From NCBI RefSeq assembly GCF_000157895.3, contig NC_022663.1, positions 2,232,001 through 2,296,000 of the forward strand: a DNA stretch of 64,000 nucleotides, in the 5' to 3' direction. Below are positions 1-8,625 of the stretch, in pieces. The notes beneath the pieces were generated by a model, which was not told the DNA's origin, ran no database searches, and saw nothing but the letters and a program-made list of their open reading frames with translations. The position numbers and the translations under genes are program-made. Numbering within the stretch: the first letter of the stretch is position 1; each line of letters starts with the position of its first letter. This stretch comes from Mycobacterium kansasii ATCC 12478 (GTDB taxonomy: Bacteria > Actinomycetota > Actinomycetes > Mycobacteriales > Mycobacteriaceae).

Positions 1-906
1 GGCGGATCGGTGATCGCGGCGATGCTCGCGGTGGCCGGTGGTCTGGCTCGCCACGTGCTGTGCTTCCGGACCCTGTGGGAAGCCACCTTCAACGAGCTGA
101 TGAAACAGGGCAGGGTCGCCCCGCCATTCGGATCGGGGGGCCGCACCACCAGCTGGCAGATCCCGTTCGGCGCCACCTCGGCCGCGCACACCCTGGCGAT
201 CAACGCGCAACGGCACTGTCACCGTTACGGCACCACCAAAGAAACGCTGGGCTGGATCGCGCTGAACCAGCGGGCTAACGCCGAACTCAACCCCACCGCG
301 ATCTATCGGTCACCGATGACCATGGCCGACTATCTGAACGCGCGGCCCATCACTACACCCTTCGGTCTCTACGACTGCGACGTCCCGTGCGACGGCGCGA
401 TAGCCGTCGTCGTCTCCGCGGTCGACGCCGCCCGCGACCTGGCCAAGCCCCCGGTGCTGGTGGAAGCCGTCGGGACGCAGATCATCGAGCGAATCGATTG
501 GGACCAAAGCACTCTCACGCACGAACCGCAGGTGCTGGGCCAGGCCGCGCACCTGTGGACCCGCACCTCGCTGCGGCCTGCCGACGTCGACGTCGCCGAA
601 CTCTACGACGGGTTCACCATGAATTGCCTGTCCTGGATCGAGGCCCTGGGATTCTGCGGAATCGGTGAAGCCAAAGAATTCCTGGACGGCGGCAAGAACA
701 TCGCCCGCGACGGCGTGCTGCCGTTGAACACTCACGGCGGCCAGCTCTCGCACGGCCGCACCCACGGAATGGGTCTGCTGCACGAGGCCGTCAGCCAGCT
801 ACGCGGCGAAGCCGGCGCACGCCAGGTCGCCGGCGCCCGCGTCGGCGTGGTGAGCAGCGGCGGCCTGACGCCCAGCGGTGTGCTCCTGTTGCGGGCTGAC
901 GCATGA
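1..906 (+). CDS. Thiolase-like acyltransferase (SCP-x/Ltp type), 5' end cut off by the window
   Basis: Open from the first base of the window to TGA at 904-906, so the N-terminal part with the expected nucleophilic cysteine lies outside. The visible 301 residues include ELYDGFTMNCLSWIEALGFC and NTHGGQLSHGRTHGMG, both typical of the non-canonical thiolase-like proteins that often pair with DUF35 proteins in mycobacterial lipid and steroid catabolism. Known members condense or cleave acyl-CoA thioesters in the cytosol; the substrate here is unknown. The stop overlaps the next start by 4 bases (ATGA), so it is translationally coupled to the alpha/beta hydrolase and probably belongs to the P450 operon downstream. 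The family call is firm, the reaction is not. Confidence 0.85.
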   Translation, partial: GGSVIAAMLAVAGGLARHVLCFRTLWEATFNELMKQGRVAPPFGSGGRTTSWQIPFGATSAAHTLAINAQRHCHRYGTTKETLGWIALNQRANAELNPTAIYRSPMTMADYLNARPITTPFGLYDCDVPCDGAIAVVVSAVDAARDLAKPPVLVEAVGTQIIERIDWDQSTLTHEPQVLGQAAHLWTRTSLRPADVDVAELYDGFTMNCLSWIEALGFCGIGEAKEFLDGGKNIARDGVLPLNTHGGQLSHGRTHGMGLLHEAVSQLRGEAGARQVAGARVGVVSSGGLTPSGVLLLRADA

Positions 907-1793
907 ACCGGGCAACCGTGCGTCCCCGGGTGGTCATGGTCGACGGCGTGCCGATGTCCGGACTGGTCGCCGAGGCCCAAGATCCCCGGGCGGTCATCGT
1001 GGCCCTGCATGGCGGCGGCACCACGTCGACCTATTTCGACTGTCCCGGCCACCCGCAGCTGTCATTGCTACGGCTCGGCGCGACGCTGGGTTTCACCGTG
1101 GTCGCACTCGACCGCCCCGGCCACGGCAGCTCGGCGCCGTATCCCGAAGCCGTGCACAGTCCGCAGCAGCGGGTTGAGCTTGCCTTCGGAGCCGTGGAGC
1201 GCATCCTGGGACCGCGCCCGCGCGGCGCGGGCCTGTTCCTGATGGGCCATTCCGGTGGCTGCGAGTTGGTGCTGCGGATGGCCGCCAGCCCGCTCGCCGC
1301 CGGGCTGCTCGGCCTCGAACTGGGCGGCACCGGACGGCGCTACCACCCGGCCGCCAAGGAAGTCATGCGAGCGGCCGCCCAACAGGACCGCCCACCCGGG
1401 GTGCGCGAGCTGTTGTGGGAGCCGATGCGGTTGTATCCGGCCGACATCATCAGCGCAATCACCAACTCGTCCGTCGCCCCCCGTTACGAACGGAGCGTGG
1501 CATTGAACTGGTCGCACCGGGATTTCCCCGAGCTGGCACCTGCGGTGCGGGTCCCGGTGCGGTTCACCCTCGGCCGCCACGACAACGTCTTTCGATCAGA
1601 CCCGCAGGCCTTGGCCGAAATTGCCGACATGTTCTCGGCGGCAGCATGTTTCGTCAGCGACCTGCAGGACGAGGCCGGGCACAATCTCAGTCTCGGTCAC
1701 AGCGCCGCCGACTATCACCGCAAGGTCTTTGCGTTTGTGCAGGAGTGCGTGGAACTACCCCCGGCGACAGCCGACGATCAGGAGGCCGGTTGA
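903..1793 (+). CDS. Alpha/beta hydrolase
   Basis: 296 residues. The oxyanion-hole motif HGGG is at residues 36-39 and the nucleophile elbow GHSGG at 115-119 (Ser117). A C-terminal Asp in GRHDN and His in EAGHN complete a plausible catalytic triad. There is no signal peptide, so the protein should be cytosolic. The ATG overlaps the stop of the thiolase-like gene, which supports this start and co-transcription. It probably hydrolyses an ester, thioester or lactone formed in the pathway served by its neighbours, but the substrate cannot be read from sequence. Confidence 0.85.
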   Translation: MNRATVRPRVVMVDGVPMSGLVAEAQDPRAVIVALHGGGTTSTYFDCPGHPQLSLLRLGATLGFTVVALDRPGHGSSAPYPEAVHSPQQRVELAFGAVERILGPRPRGAGLFLMGHSGGCELVLRMAASPLAAGLLGLELGGTGRRYHPAAKEVMRAAAQQDRPPGVRELLWEPMRLYPADIISAITNSSVAPRYERSVALNWSHRDFPELAPAVRVPVRFTLGRHDNVFRSDPQALAEIADMFSAAACFVSDLQDEAGHNLSLGHSAADYHRKVFAFVQECVELPPATADDQEAG

Positions 1794-1890
1794 TGTTTCC
1801 CACCCGCCCGCAAGCCGCTACCGTTACCGTTACAGTCGAACGCTCAGTCGTAACGATCCCGCCCGCCACCCGGTGCTCAAGGAGTGTGCC

Positions 1891-3096
1891 ATGACCACCT
1901 CGAAGATTGTCTTCGACCCGTTCTCCGAAGAATTCTTCAACGGCCCCTGGGACACCTACCGGCGGATGCAGGAAGAAGCGCCGGTCTACTACAGCGAGGA
2001 ATACGACTTCTACGCGCTCACTCGCCACGCTGATGTAGCCGCGGGCCTCAAGGACTTCCAGACGTACTCGTCGGCCTACGGAATCGACCTTGCGATGGTG
2101 CGAACCGGGCAGCCGTCGCCGCACAAGGCGATCATCTTCATGGATCCCCCCGAGCACCGCCACATGCGCAGCCTGCTCAACAAGGTCTTCACGCCGCGCG
2201 CCATCCAGTCGCAGCGGCAGACGGTCATCGACAAGATCGACAAGTACCTGGGCGCGGTTGATCCCAATGGTTTCGACGCGGTGCAGGAGTTTTCCGGCCC
2301 GTTCCCGGTCGAAGTGATCACGACCATGCTGGGCGTGCCCGAGGAATATGCCCAGCAAGTGCGGCATTGGATCGACGAGTCGCTGCACCGCGAGCCCGGG
2401 CAGGTGGAGGTCGGCGAAAAGGGCATGCAAGCCAACATCAACACGGCGATGCTCTACTACGACTTGGTCCAGCAACGTCGCTCCGAACCGCGCGACGACC
2501 TGTTCACCAAGTTGATCAACGCCGAGATCGAACGTGACGACGGACAGCTCACCAAGCTCGACGACCTCGAAATAGCAGGCTTTGCAACATTATTGGGCGG
2601 GGCGGGCGCCGAGACGGTGACCAAGCTCGTCGGCAACGCCCCGGTGGTGTTCGCGCGGTTTCCCGAACAATGGCAGAAGCTCCTCGACGATCGCAGCAAG
2701 ATTCCCGCCGCGGTCGAGGAACTGCTGCGCTATGAGGCGCCGTCGCAGTATCAGGTCCGCCGTTCGATGAAAGACGTGGAACTGCACGGTGTCACGATCC
2801 CGGCCGGCAAGCCGGTGTTCCTCATCAACGGCGCCGCCAACCGCGATCCGCAAGCCTGGACCGATCCCGACAGATTCGACATCGACCGCGACCCGCACGA
2901 AGCCACCAATCTCGGCTTCGGATACGGGATTCACAGCTGTCTGGGCGCGGCGCTGGCCCGGATGGAGAGCGCAATCGCGCTGGAGAAGCTGCTGGACTTC
3001 ATGCCTCGCTACGAGGTTGACTGGGCAAACTGCAACAGGGTCCACATGCAAAATGTCCTCGGCTGGCAGAACGTGCCGGTGCGGGTGCTGCGGTGA
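1891..3096 (+). CDS. Cytochrome P450
   Basis: 401 residues from ATG 1891, chosen because AAGGAG lies 7 bases upstream at 1879-1884 and the protein then begins at the usual point for soluble bacterial P450s; the reading frame stays open further upstream. The I-helix oxygen-binding stretch GGAGAETVTK, the K-helix EELLR and the heme loop FGYGIHSCLG (cysteine about residue 350) are all present. It should be a soluble monooxygenase fed electrons by a ferredoxin, and a [3Fe-4S]-type ferredoxin gene starts 10 bases after its stop. The substrate is unknown; the neighbouring thiolase-like and hydrolase genes suggest a lipid, sterol side chain or aromatic acyl compound. Confidence 0.93.
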   Translation: MTTSKIVFDPFSEEFFNGPWDTYRRMQEEAPVYYSEEYDFYALTRHADVAAGLKDFQTYSSAYGIDLAMVRTGQPSPHKAIIFMDPPEHRHMRSLLNKVFTPRAIQSQRQTVIDKIDKYLGAVDPNGFDAVQEFSGPFPVEVITTMLGVPEEYAQQVRHWIDESLHREPGQVEVGEKGMQANINTAMLYYDLVQQRRSEPRDDLFTKLINAEIERDDGQLTKLDDLEIAGFATLLGGAGAETVTKLVGNAPVVFARFPEQWQKLLDDRSKIPAAVEELLRYEAPSQYQVRRSMKDVELHGVTIPAGKPVFLINGAANRDPQAWTDPDRFDIDRDPHEATNLGFGYGIHSCLGAALARMESAIALEKLLDFMPRYEVDWANCNRVHMQNVLGWQNVPVRVLR

Positions 3097-3106
3097 GGAG
3101 GCCGCA

Positions 3107-3298
3107 ATGAGAATCGAAGTCGATTGGGATCTGTGTGAGAGCAACGCGGTATGCATGGGCATCGCCCCGGAGGTGTTCCGGGTCGGCGACGACGACATGC
3201 TGACCGTCTTGCAGCCGGAGGTCACTCCCGAAAACGAGGCGCTGGTGCGCGAGGCGGTGCGGCAGTGCCCCCGCCAAGCGATTTCGCTTGGCGACTAG
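3107..3298 (+). CDS. [3Fe-4S]-type ferredoxin, P450 partner
   Basis: 63 residues. Cysteines at positions 10, 16 and 54 (the last in a CP pair) fit the C-x5-C ... CP pattern of the small single-cluster ferredoxins that serve actinobacterial P450s. The start codon follows GAGGAGG at 3096-3102 and lies 10 bases after the P450 stop, so the two are one transcription unit. The acidic composition fits docking to a P450. Its reductase is not encoded in this window. Confidence 0.9.
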   Translation: MRIEVDWDLCESNAVCMGIAPEVFRVGDDDMLTVLQPEVTPENEALVREAVRQCPRQAISLGD

Positions 3299-3421
3299 CG
3301 AGCCTTTCCCGGCTGGTGGCGGTGGCGGCGGAACAGGCAGTGCCACCGCAATTGCCGGCGCCGCGGGCCGGACCGGTGCCGCCGGGGCGGCCGGCCTCGA
3401 TGGCTTGTCCGGCTGAGCCGG

Positions 3422-3610
3422 TCAGCGCTCTCTGATCGCCTGCTCCGGACAGCACTCGATGGCCTCGCGGGCAGCCGCCTCCAATTCCGTTGGCACATCC
3501 GAGGTTATCGCTTCGGCGTAACCGTCGTCGGTCAGTCTGAAGACTTCGGGGCACAGCGTCAGGCACATGCCGTGCCCGCGGCAGCACTGGTCGTCCACCC
3601 ACACCCTCAT
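3422..3610 (-). CDS. Ferredoxin, second P450 partner
   Basis: 62 residues. It has the C10-x5-C16 ... C54-P pattern of P450 ferredoxins, plus extra cysteines at 9, 20 and 53 that the neighbouring plus-strand ferredoxin lacks; whether it carries a 3Fe or a 4Fe cluster is therefore open. Its ATG overlaps the stop of the upstream P450 (ATGA, 3607-3610), so the pair is coupled. It lies tail to tail with the plus-strand P450/ferredoxin pair, 123 bases away. Electron donor to the adjacent P450 is the likely role. Confidence 0.87.
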   Translation of the reverse strand: MRVWVDDQCCRGHGMCLTLCPEVFRLTDDGYAEAITSDVPTELEAAAREAIECCPEQAIRER

Positions 3611-4878
3611 GCCGGCGTGAACTCCAGGTGCAGCTCGGTGAGACCGCGCAGAATGTAAGTCGGAACATAGTGGTAGCGGCGGTCTTTCGTGGGGCCGTGC
3701 ATCCGCTCGTCGATCCTGATCTCCGATGTCCGGTCCAGCAGCCGCTCGATTGCCACCCGGGTTTCGGCACGCGCCAGCGGCGCACCGGGACAGCTGTGGA
3801 TCCCTCGCCCGAACGAGAGATGCTGGCGGGCGTTTTTGCGTTCCGGGTCGAACGTGGCGGGCTCGGCGAACCGGCGCGGATCCCGATTGGCCGCGGCCTG
3901 CAAAACCATCACCGTCGTACCGGCCGGCAGGTCGACACCGCCCACGTTGACCGGTACCCGGGACAAGCGGAAGTCGCCCTTGACCGGGCTCTCGATGCGC
4001 AGCGCCTCCTCGATGAAGTTCGGGATCAGGCTGCGGTCCCTGCGCAACTGCGCCTGGATGTCGGGGCGCTCCCCGATGACCTGCAAGGCCGCACCCAACA
4101 GCCGCACCGTGGTTTCCTGCCCCGCCGAAAAGACATTGCAGGCGACCCGGGCCACGTCTTCGACATCGGGAATGGAGCCGTCGGGGAAGGTGGCGGTCGC
4201 CAGGCCGGTGAGCACGTCGTCGCGGGGCTGGCGGCGGCGGTCGCGGACGTAGTCGGCGAAGGTTCCGTAGAGAAATTCCAGCGGGTTGTGCGCCAACGGT
4301 TTGTCACCGGTGCCGCCGACACCGCCGCCCGCGTGACGGTGGATGTTGGTGACGAAGGTGCCGCGATCTTCGTCGGGAACACCGAGCAAGTCGGCGATGA
4401 CCAGCAGCGTGAACGGGCTCGCGAAGTCCTTGATGAAATCGCCCTGTCCCGCAGCCAGGTACCCGTCGAGCACCCGGTCGGCCAGCAGCCACATGGCGTC
4501 CTCGTTTTCCTTGAGACGCTTCGGGGTGATCAGCCGCATCAACAGGGCGCGATGGTTGGTGTGTGTCGGCGGGTCCAGGGTGGGCAGTTGGTCGCTGAAC
4601 GGCAGCTCGTCGCGGTGCTGCTCGATCAGCTCGGTGACGTCGTCACCCTCGAGCGGCACCGGGAAGCCCGGAAATGGCCCCGTCACCGAGATACAAGACG
4701 AAAACGTCTCGGCGTCGTTCAACACCGCCACGGCTTCATCCCAGCCGGTCACCATGGTCACCCCGTAGTGGCCTTCGCGGGTCACCGGGCAGCGCTCGCG
4801 CAGCGCCTCGTAATACGGGTACGGATTCTCGACGAGCCGCTTGTCGCGGAAGAAGTCCATCTCGCCGTAATCACTCAC
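3607..4878 (-). CDS. Cytochrome P450
   Basis: 423 residues from GTG 4878, preferred over upstream in-frame codons because GGGAGGT precedes it closely and the usual P450 N-terminus (MDFFRDKRLVENPYPYYE) starts just after. The I-helix FSAGQETTVR, the K-helix EEALR and the heme loop FGRGIHSCPG (cysteine about residue 363) are intact. The unusual C-terminal HGPTKDRRYHYVPTYILRGL resembles the CYP150-like group, a weak family suggestion only. It is translationally coupled to the downstream ferredoxin and follows the thiolase gene in the same direction with 111 bases between, probably as one catabolic operon. Confidence 0.92.
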   Translation of the reverse strand: MSDYGEMDFFRDKRLVENPYPYYEALRERCPVTREGHYGVTMVTGWDEAVAVLNDAETFSSCISVTGPFPGFPVPLEGDDVTELIEQHRDELPFSDQLPTLDPPTHTNHRALLMRLITPKRLKENEDAMWLLADRVLDGYLAAGQGDFIKDFASPFTLLVIADLLGVPDEDRGTFVTNIHRHAGGGVGGTGDKPLAHNPLEFLYGTFADYVRDRRRQPRDDVLTGLATATFPDGSIPDVEDVARVACNVFSAGQETTVRLLGAALQVIGERPDIQAQLRRDRSLIPNFIEEALRIESPVKGDFRLSRVPVNVGGVDLPAGTTVMVLQAAANRDPRRFAEPATFDPERKNARQHLSFGRGIHSCPGAPLARAETRVAIERLLDRTSEIRIDERMHGPTKDRRYHYVPTYILRGLTELHLEFTPA

Positions 4879-4989
4879 GAGAACCTCCCTCTCACTGATG
4901 AGTATGACATTTCCATAGGAGGTGGCCGGCGTCAACGTGACCTCGCGCTGACCGCGAATACGGCGACGGGACATGCCGAAATGGCGGCC

Positions 4990-6138
4990 TTAGTTCATCA
5001 GCTCGACCACGGTGGCGTTGGCCGTGCCGCCGCCTTCGCACATGGTCTGCAGGCCGTAGCGAATTCCGTTGTCGCGCATGTGATGAACCATGCGAGTCAT
5101 CAGCACCGCGCCGGAGGCGCCCAGTGGGTGACCGAGCGCGATCGCCCCACCCAGCGGATTCAGCCGGCGCGGGTCGGCGCCGGTCTCGGCCAGCCAGGCC
5201 AGCGGCACCGGGGCAAAGGCCTCGTTGACTTCGAACACGCCGACCTCGTCGAGCGCGATGCCGGACTTGCGCAGCACCTTTTCGGTCGCCGGAATCGGTC
5301 CGGTCAGCATGAGCACCGGGTCCGCACCGGTGACCGCGCCGGCGCGGTACCGCACGATCGGCGTCAAGCCCAGCTCCAGCGCCATCTGCGACGTCGTCAC
5401 CAGCAGTGCCGCCGCGCCATCGGAGATCTGCGACGAGTTGCCGGCATGGATCACTCCGTCCTCGACGAACGCCGGCTTGAGGGCGGCCAGCTTCTCGACG
5501 GTGGTGCCGCGCCGCACGCCCTCGTCGGCGTTGACGACGGCTCCGTCGTCGCCAAAGACCGGGACGATCTGCCCGGTGAAGGCGCCGCCGTCCAGGGCTG
5601 CGGCGGCCCGCTCGTGCGACAACGCCGAGTATTCGTCGAGCCGGCTACGGGACAAGCCCCACTTCTTGGCGATCAGCTCCGCCGACAGGCCCTGGTTGAA
5701 CGAGAAATTGTCATAGCGGGCAAGCACTTTCGGGCCGTACGGCATCCCCGTTGCCCTGGCGGACCCGAGCGGCACGCGGCTCATCACCTCGACACCGCCG
5801 GCCACCACGACATCCTGCTGGCCAGACATCACCGCCTGCACCGCGAAGTCGAGGGCCTGCTGGCTGGATCCGCACGCCCGGTTGACGGTGGTGCCCGGAA
5901 TGCTCTCCGGCCAGCCCGCCGCCAGGACCGAGAAGCGGCCGATATTGCTGGACTGGTCGCCCACCTGCGACACGCAGCCCCAGATCACGTCGTCGATGAT
6001 TTCCGGGCTGACCCCGGTGCGCTCCAGCAGTTCGTTGAGCACGACCGCGGACAGGTCGGCGGGATGGATGCCGGACAGTCCGCCGTTGCGCTTGCCCACA
6101 GCGGTACGGACGGCTTCGACGATGACTGTTTCCCGCAC
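4990..6138 (-). CDS. Acetyl-CoA acetyltransferase / 3-ketoacyl-CoA thiolase
   Basis: 382 residues, the normal thiolase length. The acylated cysteine is in NRACGSSQQ (Cys89), the general-base histidine in GHPLGASG (His337) and the second cysteine in CEGGG (Cys367), so the full catalytic set is present. GTG 6138 is chosen because GGAG lies about 10 bases upstream and the N-terminus RETVIVEAVRTAVGK is the family start; the open frame upstream reads through a 9-bp repeat and looks non-coding. It cleaves a 3-ketoacyl-CoA to a shortened acyl-CoA plus acetyl- or propionyl-CoA, the last step of beta-oxidation. It lies upstream of the P450/ferredoxin pair on the same strand. Confidence 0.92.
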   Translation of the reverse strand: MRETVIVEAVRTAVGKRNGGLSGIHPADLSAVVLNELLERTGVSPEIIDDVIWGCVSQVGDQSSNIGRFSVLAAGWPESIPGTTVNRACGSSQQALDFAVQAVMSGQQDVVVAGGVEVMSRVPLGSARATGMPYGPKVLARYDNFSFNQGLSAELIAKKWGLSRSRLDEYSALSHERAAAALDGGAFTGQIVPVFGDDGAVVNADEGVRRGTTVEKLAALKPAFVEDGVIHAGNSSQISDGAAALLVTTSQMALELGLTPIVRYRAGAVTGADPVLMLTGPIPATEKVLRKSGIALDEVGVFEVNEAFAPVPLAWLAETGADPRRLNPLGGAIALGHPLGASGAVLMTRMVHHMRDNGIRYGLQTMCEGGGTANATVVELMN

Positions 6139-6392
6139 GCGTCTGCTCCGATCTCGATACCGGTACCTGCCCCACCGACCAGTAAAGCCAGTAAACCCAG
6201 TAAAAGAAGCCTTGCAACATTCGGCGGTCCATCGAACGTATCTCAACGAAACCCTGATGTGGTGTGGCGTGTGACGTAAAATCTCTTCCTGCCAAGGTGC
6301 TCGAGTTGGCGTGGTCGCCCACATGGCGTTTGGGAGGCGCTACCCGCGCTGGCCAGTCTCATGGAACGCCGGCCGGAAAAGAGGCGACTGTC
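6139..6392. other. Divergent intergenic region with a triple 9-bp repeat
   Basis: 254 bases separate the minus-strand thiolase from the plus-strand PPE gene, so promoters for both should lie here. At 6179-6205 there are three head-to-tail copies of CCAGTAAA plus one variable base. No convincing -10/-35 pair or operator palindrome was seen. Confidence 0.6.
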
Positions 6393-8366
6393 ATGAATTT
6401 TTCCGTAATGCCACCCGAGATCAACTCGTTGCGGATCTTTGCTGGCGCGGGCTCGGCGCCGATGCTGGAGGCCGCCGTGGCCTGGGACAGCCTCGCCGCT
6501 GAGTTGGGCTCGGCAGCGGAGTCGTTCGGGTCTGTGACCGCGGGGTTGGCGGGTCAGGCGTGGCAAGGTGCGGCGTCGAGGGCAATGGTGGCGGCGGCTG
6601 CGCCCTACTCGGGATGGTTGAGCACGGCGGCGGCCCGGGCTGCGGCGGCGTCGGCTCAGGCCAAAGCCGTGGCGAGCGCGTTCGAGACGGCTCGCGTGGC
6701 CATGGTTCACCCGTTGGCGGTGGCGGCCAATCGCAATGCGTTCGTGCGGTTGGTGTTGTCGAATGTGTTCGGTCAAAATGCGCCGGCGATTGCCTTGGCG
6801 GAGGCCCAGTACGAGCAGATGTGGGCTGCCGATGTTGCCGCGATGGTGGGTTATCACGGCGGAGCGTCGGCGGCGGCGGCGCACTTGCAGTCATGGCAGA
6901 GGGGTCTGCAGCAGGCGTTGTCGGGCGTGCTCGGCCTACCTGCCAGCGCTGCCGCGGCTGCGGCGCAAAACCCCGCGGCTGGCTCCGCAGCAGCCGGTGC
7001 GGCGGCCGGGGCAGCGGCCGCCACACCCGTCGGGAACAACGGCAACCTACAGCTGGGCGGCGGAAACACCGGTGATTCCAATCTGGGCAGCGGGAACATC
7101 GGCAACGCCAACCTGGGCAGCGGAAACACCGGCAACGCCAACCTGGGCGGCGGGAACATCGGCAACGCCAACCTGGGCAGCGGGAACAAGGGCAACATCA
7201 ACGTTGGCAACGGAAACTTCGGTTCCGCAAACTTCGGCGACGGAAATATCGGCATCAGAAACGCCGGCGCCGGAAACAACGGCACCGCCAATATGGGCGC
7301 CGGCAACTTCGGCACCGGCAACTTCGGCTTCGGAAACATCGGCAACGGAAACTTCGGTGGCGGCAACATCGGCCCCGGAAACGTCGGCGACGGGAACAAC
7401 GGCAGCACAAACCTAGGCAGCGGAAATCTCGGCAACTTCAACCTGGGTAGCGGTAACCTCGGCAGCAACAACGTCGGCTTTGGAAACCACGGCAACAACA
7501 ACGTGGGCTTCGGGCTCACCGGCAACAACCAGGTGGGTATCGGCGGACTGAATTCGGGAAACAACAACATCGGTTTCGGGAATTCGGGCGACAACAATAT
7601 CGGCTTCTTCAACTCGGGCAATAACAACGTGGGCTTCTTCAACTCGGGCAACGGCAATGTCGGGTTCGGGAACTCGGGAGCCACCAACGGCGGCTTTTGG
7701 AACGCGGGCGGCGGCAACACCGGCTTCGGGAACGCGGGCTTCACCAACACGGGCTTCGGGAACGCGGGCGATACCAATACGGGCTTCGGGAACGCAGGCC
7801 GCCTCAACGCGGGCTATGGGAACGCAGGCATCTTGAATGCCGGCTACGGAAACGCGGGAAATGTCAATGCGGGCTTCGGCAACGCGGGCATCCAAAATAC
7901 GGGCTGGGAAAACTCGGGAACCGTTAATACCGGTTTCGGGAATGCCGGTATGACCAACACGGGGTGGGGAAACTCAGGCAACATCAACACGGGCTTTCTC
8001 AACTCGACGAACCTGAGCACGGGTGTGGGTAATTTGGGTTCGGTGGGCCCGAACTCGGGCTTCGGTCATACCGGCGCGAACAACTCGGGCTTCTTCAACA
8101 CCAGTACCGGCGGCTTCAACTCGGGCTTCTTCAACGCGGGCGTCGGTGGCGTGAATTCGGGTATCAATAACTCGGGCGCCTCCAACGTGGGAATCAACAA
8201 TTCGGGCTTTGCCAACGTTGGCATAGGAAATACGGGCGCCCGTAACGCGGGCATCGCCAACTCCGCCCCCAACATCGTCATCGGCACCTCCGGCGTGGCG
8301 AACTCGGCTACCCTCAGCTCGGGTGGCTTCAACACCGGAACCTCACTGTCGGGTTTCTTCCACTAA
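6393..8366 (+). CDS. PPE family protein with MPTR repeats
   Basis: 657 residues. The PPE domain covers about residues 1-180, beginning MNFSVMPPEINSLRIFAGAG; the Pro-Pro-Glu is slightly inset. A WQG-like turn and the long helical hairpin are visible. After an Ala-rich linker, about 430 residues are MPTR repeats built on NxGxGNxG and later FGNAGxxNxG. ATG 6393 follows GAGG at 6381-6384. PPE-MPTR proteins are exported or surface-associated through ESX systems and often interact with the host. No PE partner or ESX gene lies nearby, so the secretion system is not inferable. Confidence 0.95.
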   Translation: MNFSVMPPEINSLRIFAGAGSAPMLEAAVAWDSLAAELGSAAESFGSVTAGLAGQAWQGAASRAMVAAAAPYSGWLSTAAARAAAASAQAKAVASAFETARVAMVHPLAVAANRNAFVRLVLSNVFGQNAPAIALAEAQYEQMWAADVAAMVGYHGGASAAAAHLQSWQRGLQQALSGVLGLPASAAAAAAQNPAAGSAAAGAAAGAAAATPVGNNGNLQLGGGNTGDSNLGSGNIGNANLGSGNTGNANLGGGNIGNANLGSGNKGNINVGNGNFGSANFGDGNIGIRNAGAGNNGTANMGAGNFGTGNFGFGNIGNGNFGGGNIGPGNVGDGNNGSTNLGSGNLGNFNLGSGNLGSNNVGFGNHGNNNVGFGLTGNNQVGIGGLNSGNNNIGFGNSGDNNIGFFNSGNNNVGFFNSGNGNVGFGNSGATNGGFWNAGGGNTGFGNAGFTNTGFGNAGDTNTGFGNAGRLNAGYGNAGILNAGYGNAGNVNAGFGNAGIQNTGWENSGTVNTGFGNAGMTNTGWGNSGNINTGFLNSTNLSTGVGNLGSVGPNSGFGHTGANNSGFFNTSTGGFNSGFFNAGVGGVNSGINNSGASNVGINNSGFANVGIGNTGARNAGIANSAPNIVIGTSGVANSATLSSGGFNTGTSLSGFFH

Positions 8367-8625
8367 CGAATCTGGCAACCCGACCCACTGCAACGCACGT
8401 TTCGGCGCCGGAACCCGGCGGCTAGCACCAGTACGCCCAGTTGTCGGCCAGCCGGAATAACGCGAATGAGTGGACCTGCGTTTGTACCCTGCCTGCACCG
8501 CTTCGAGATCCCGCACGATTGGACGGTTGGCAAGGCCCTCAATGGCTCCTAGGCAGCTTCGGTCCGTGGACGCCTCAGCGAGTCGACGCGATGGCCGCGA
8601 GCTCGGCCCGCCCCAGCACGAGGCC
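8367..8625. other. Intergenic stretch between the convergent PPE and TetR genes
   Basis: 259 bases with no supportable gene. An 18-bp segment at 8572-8589 repeats with one mismatch at 8623-8640, where it forms the 3' end of the TetR gene, so a small local duplication or an older longer 3' end is likely. No strong terminator hairpin was recognised. Confidence 0.5.

Noticed and set aside
1808..1850. CCGTTACCGTTAC-like short repeats before the first P450, with similar strings near 6160 and 47960
   Set aside because: The similarity is only a few bases long and not in a consistent position or orientation.
3628..6279. 883-codon open frame on the plus strand
   Set aside because: It is antisense to a P450 and a thiolase that have complete motifs; its Arg/His/Gln-rich product is a typical GC-rich shadow frame.
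6854..7807. Minus-strand frame with regular Pro-Lys-Pro repeats
   Set aside because: The regularity is the antisense of the MPTR codons, not an independent gene.
7040..8340. Regular spaced repeats suggesting a CRISPR array
   Set aside because: Repeats are coding MPTR units in a PPE gene with no conserved repeat/unique spacer pattern and no cas genes.
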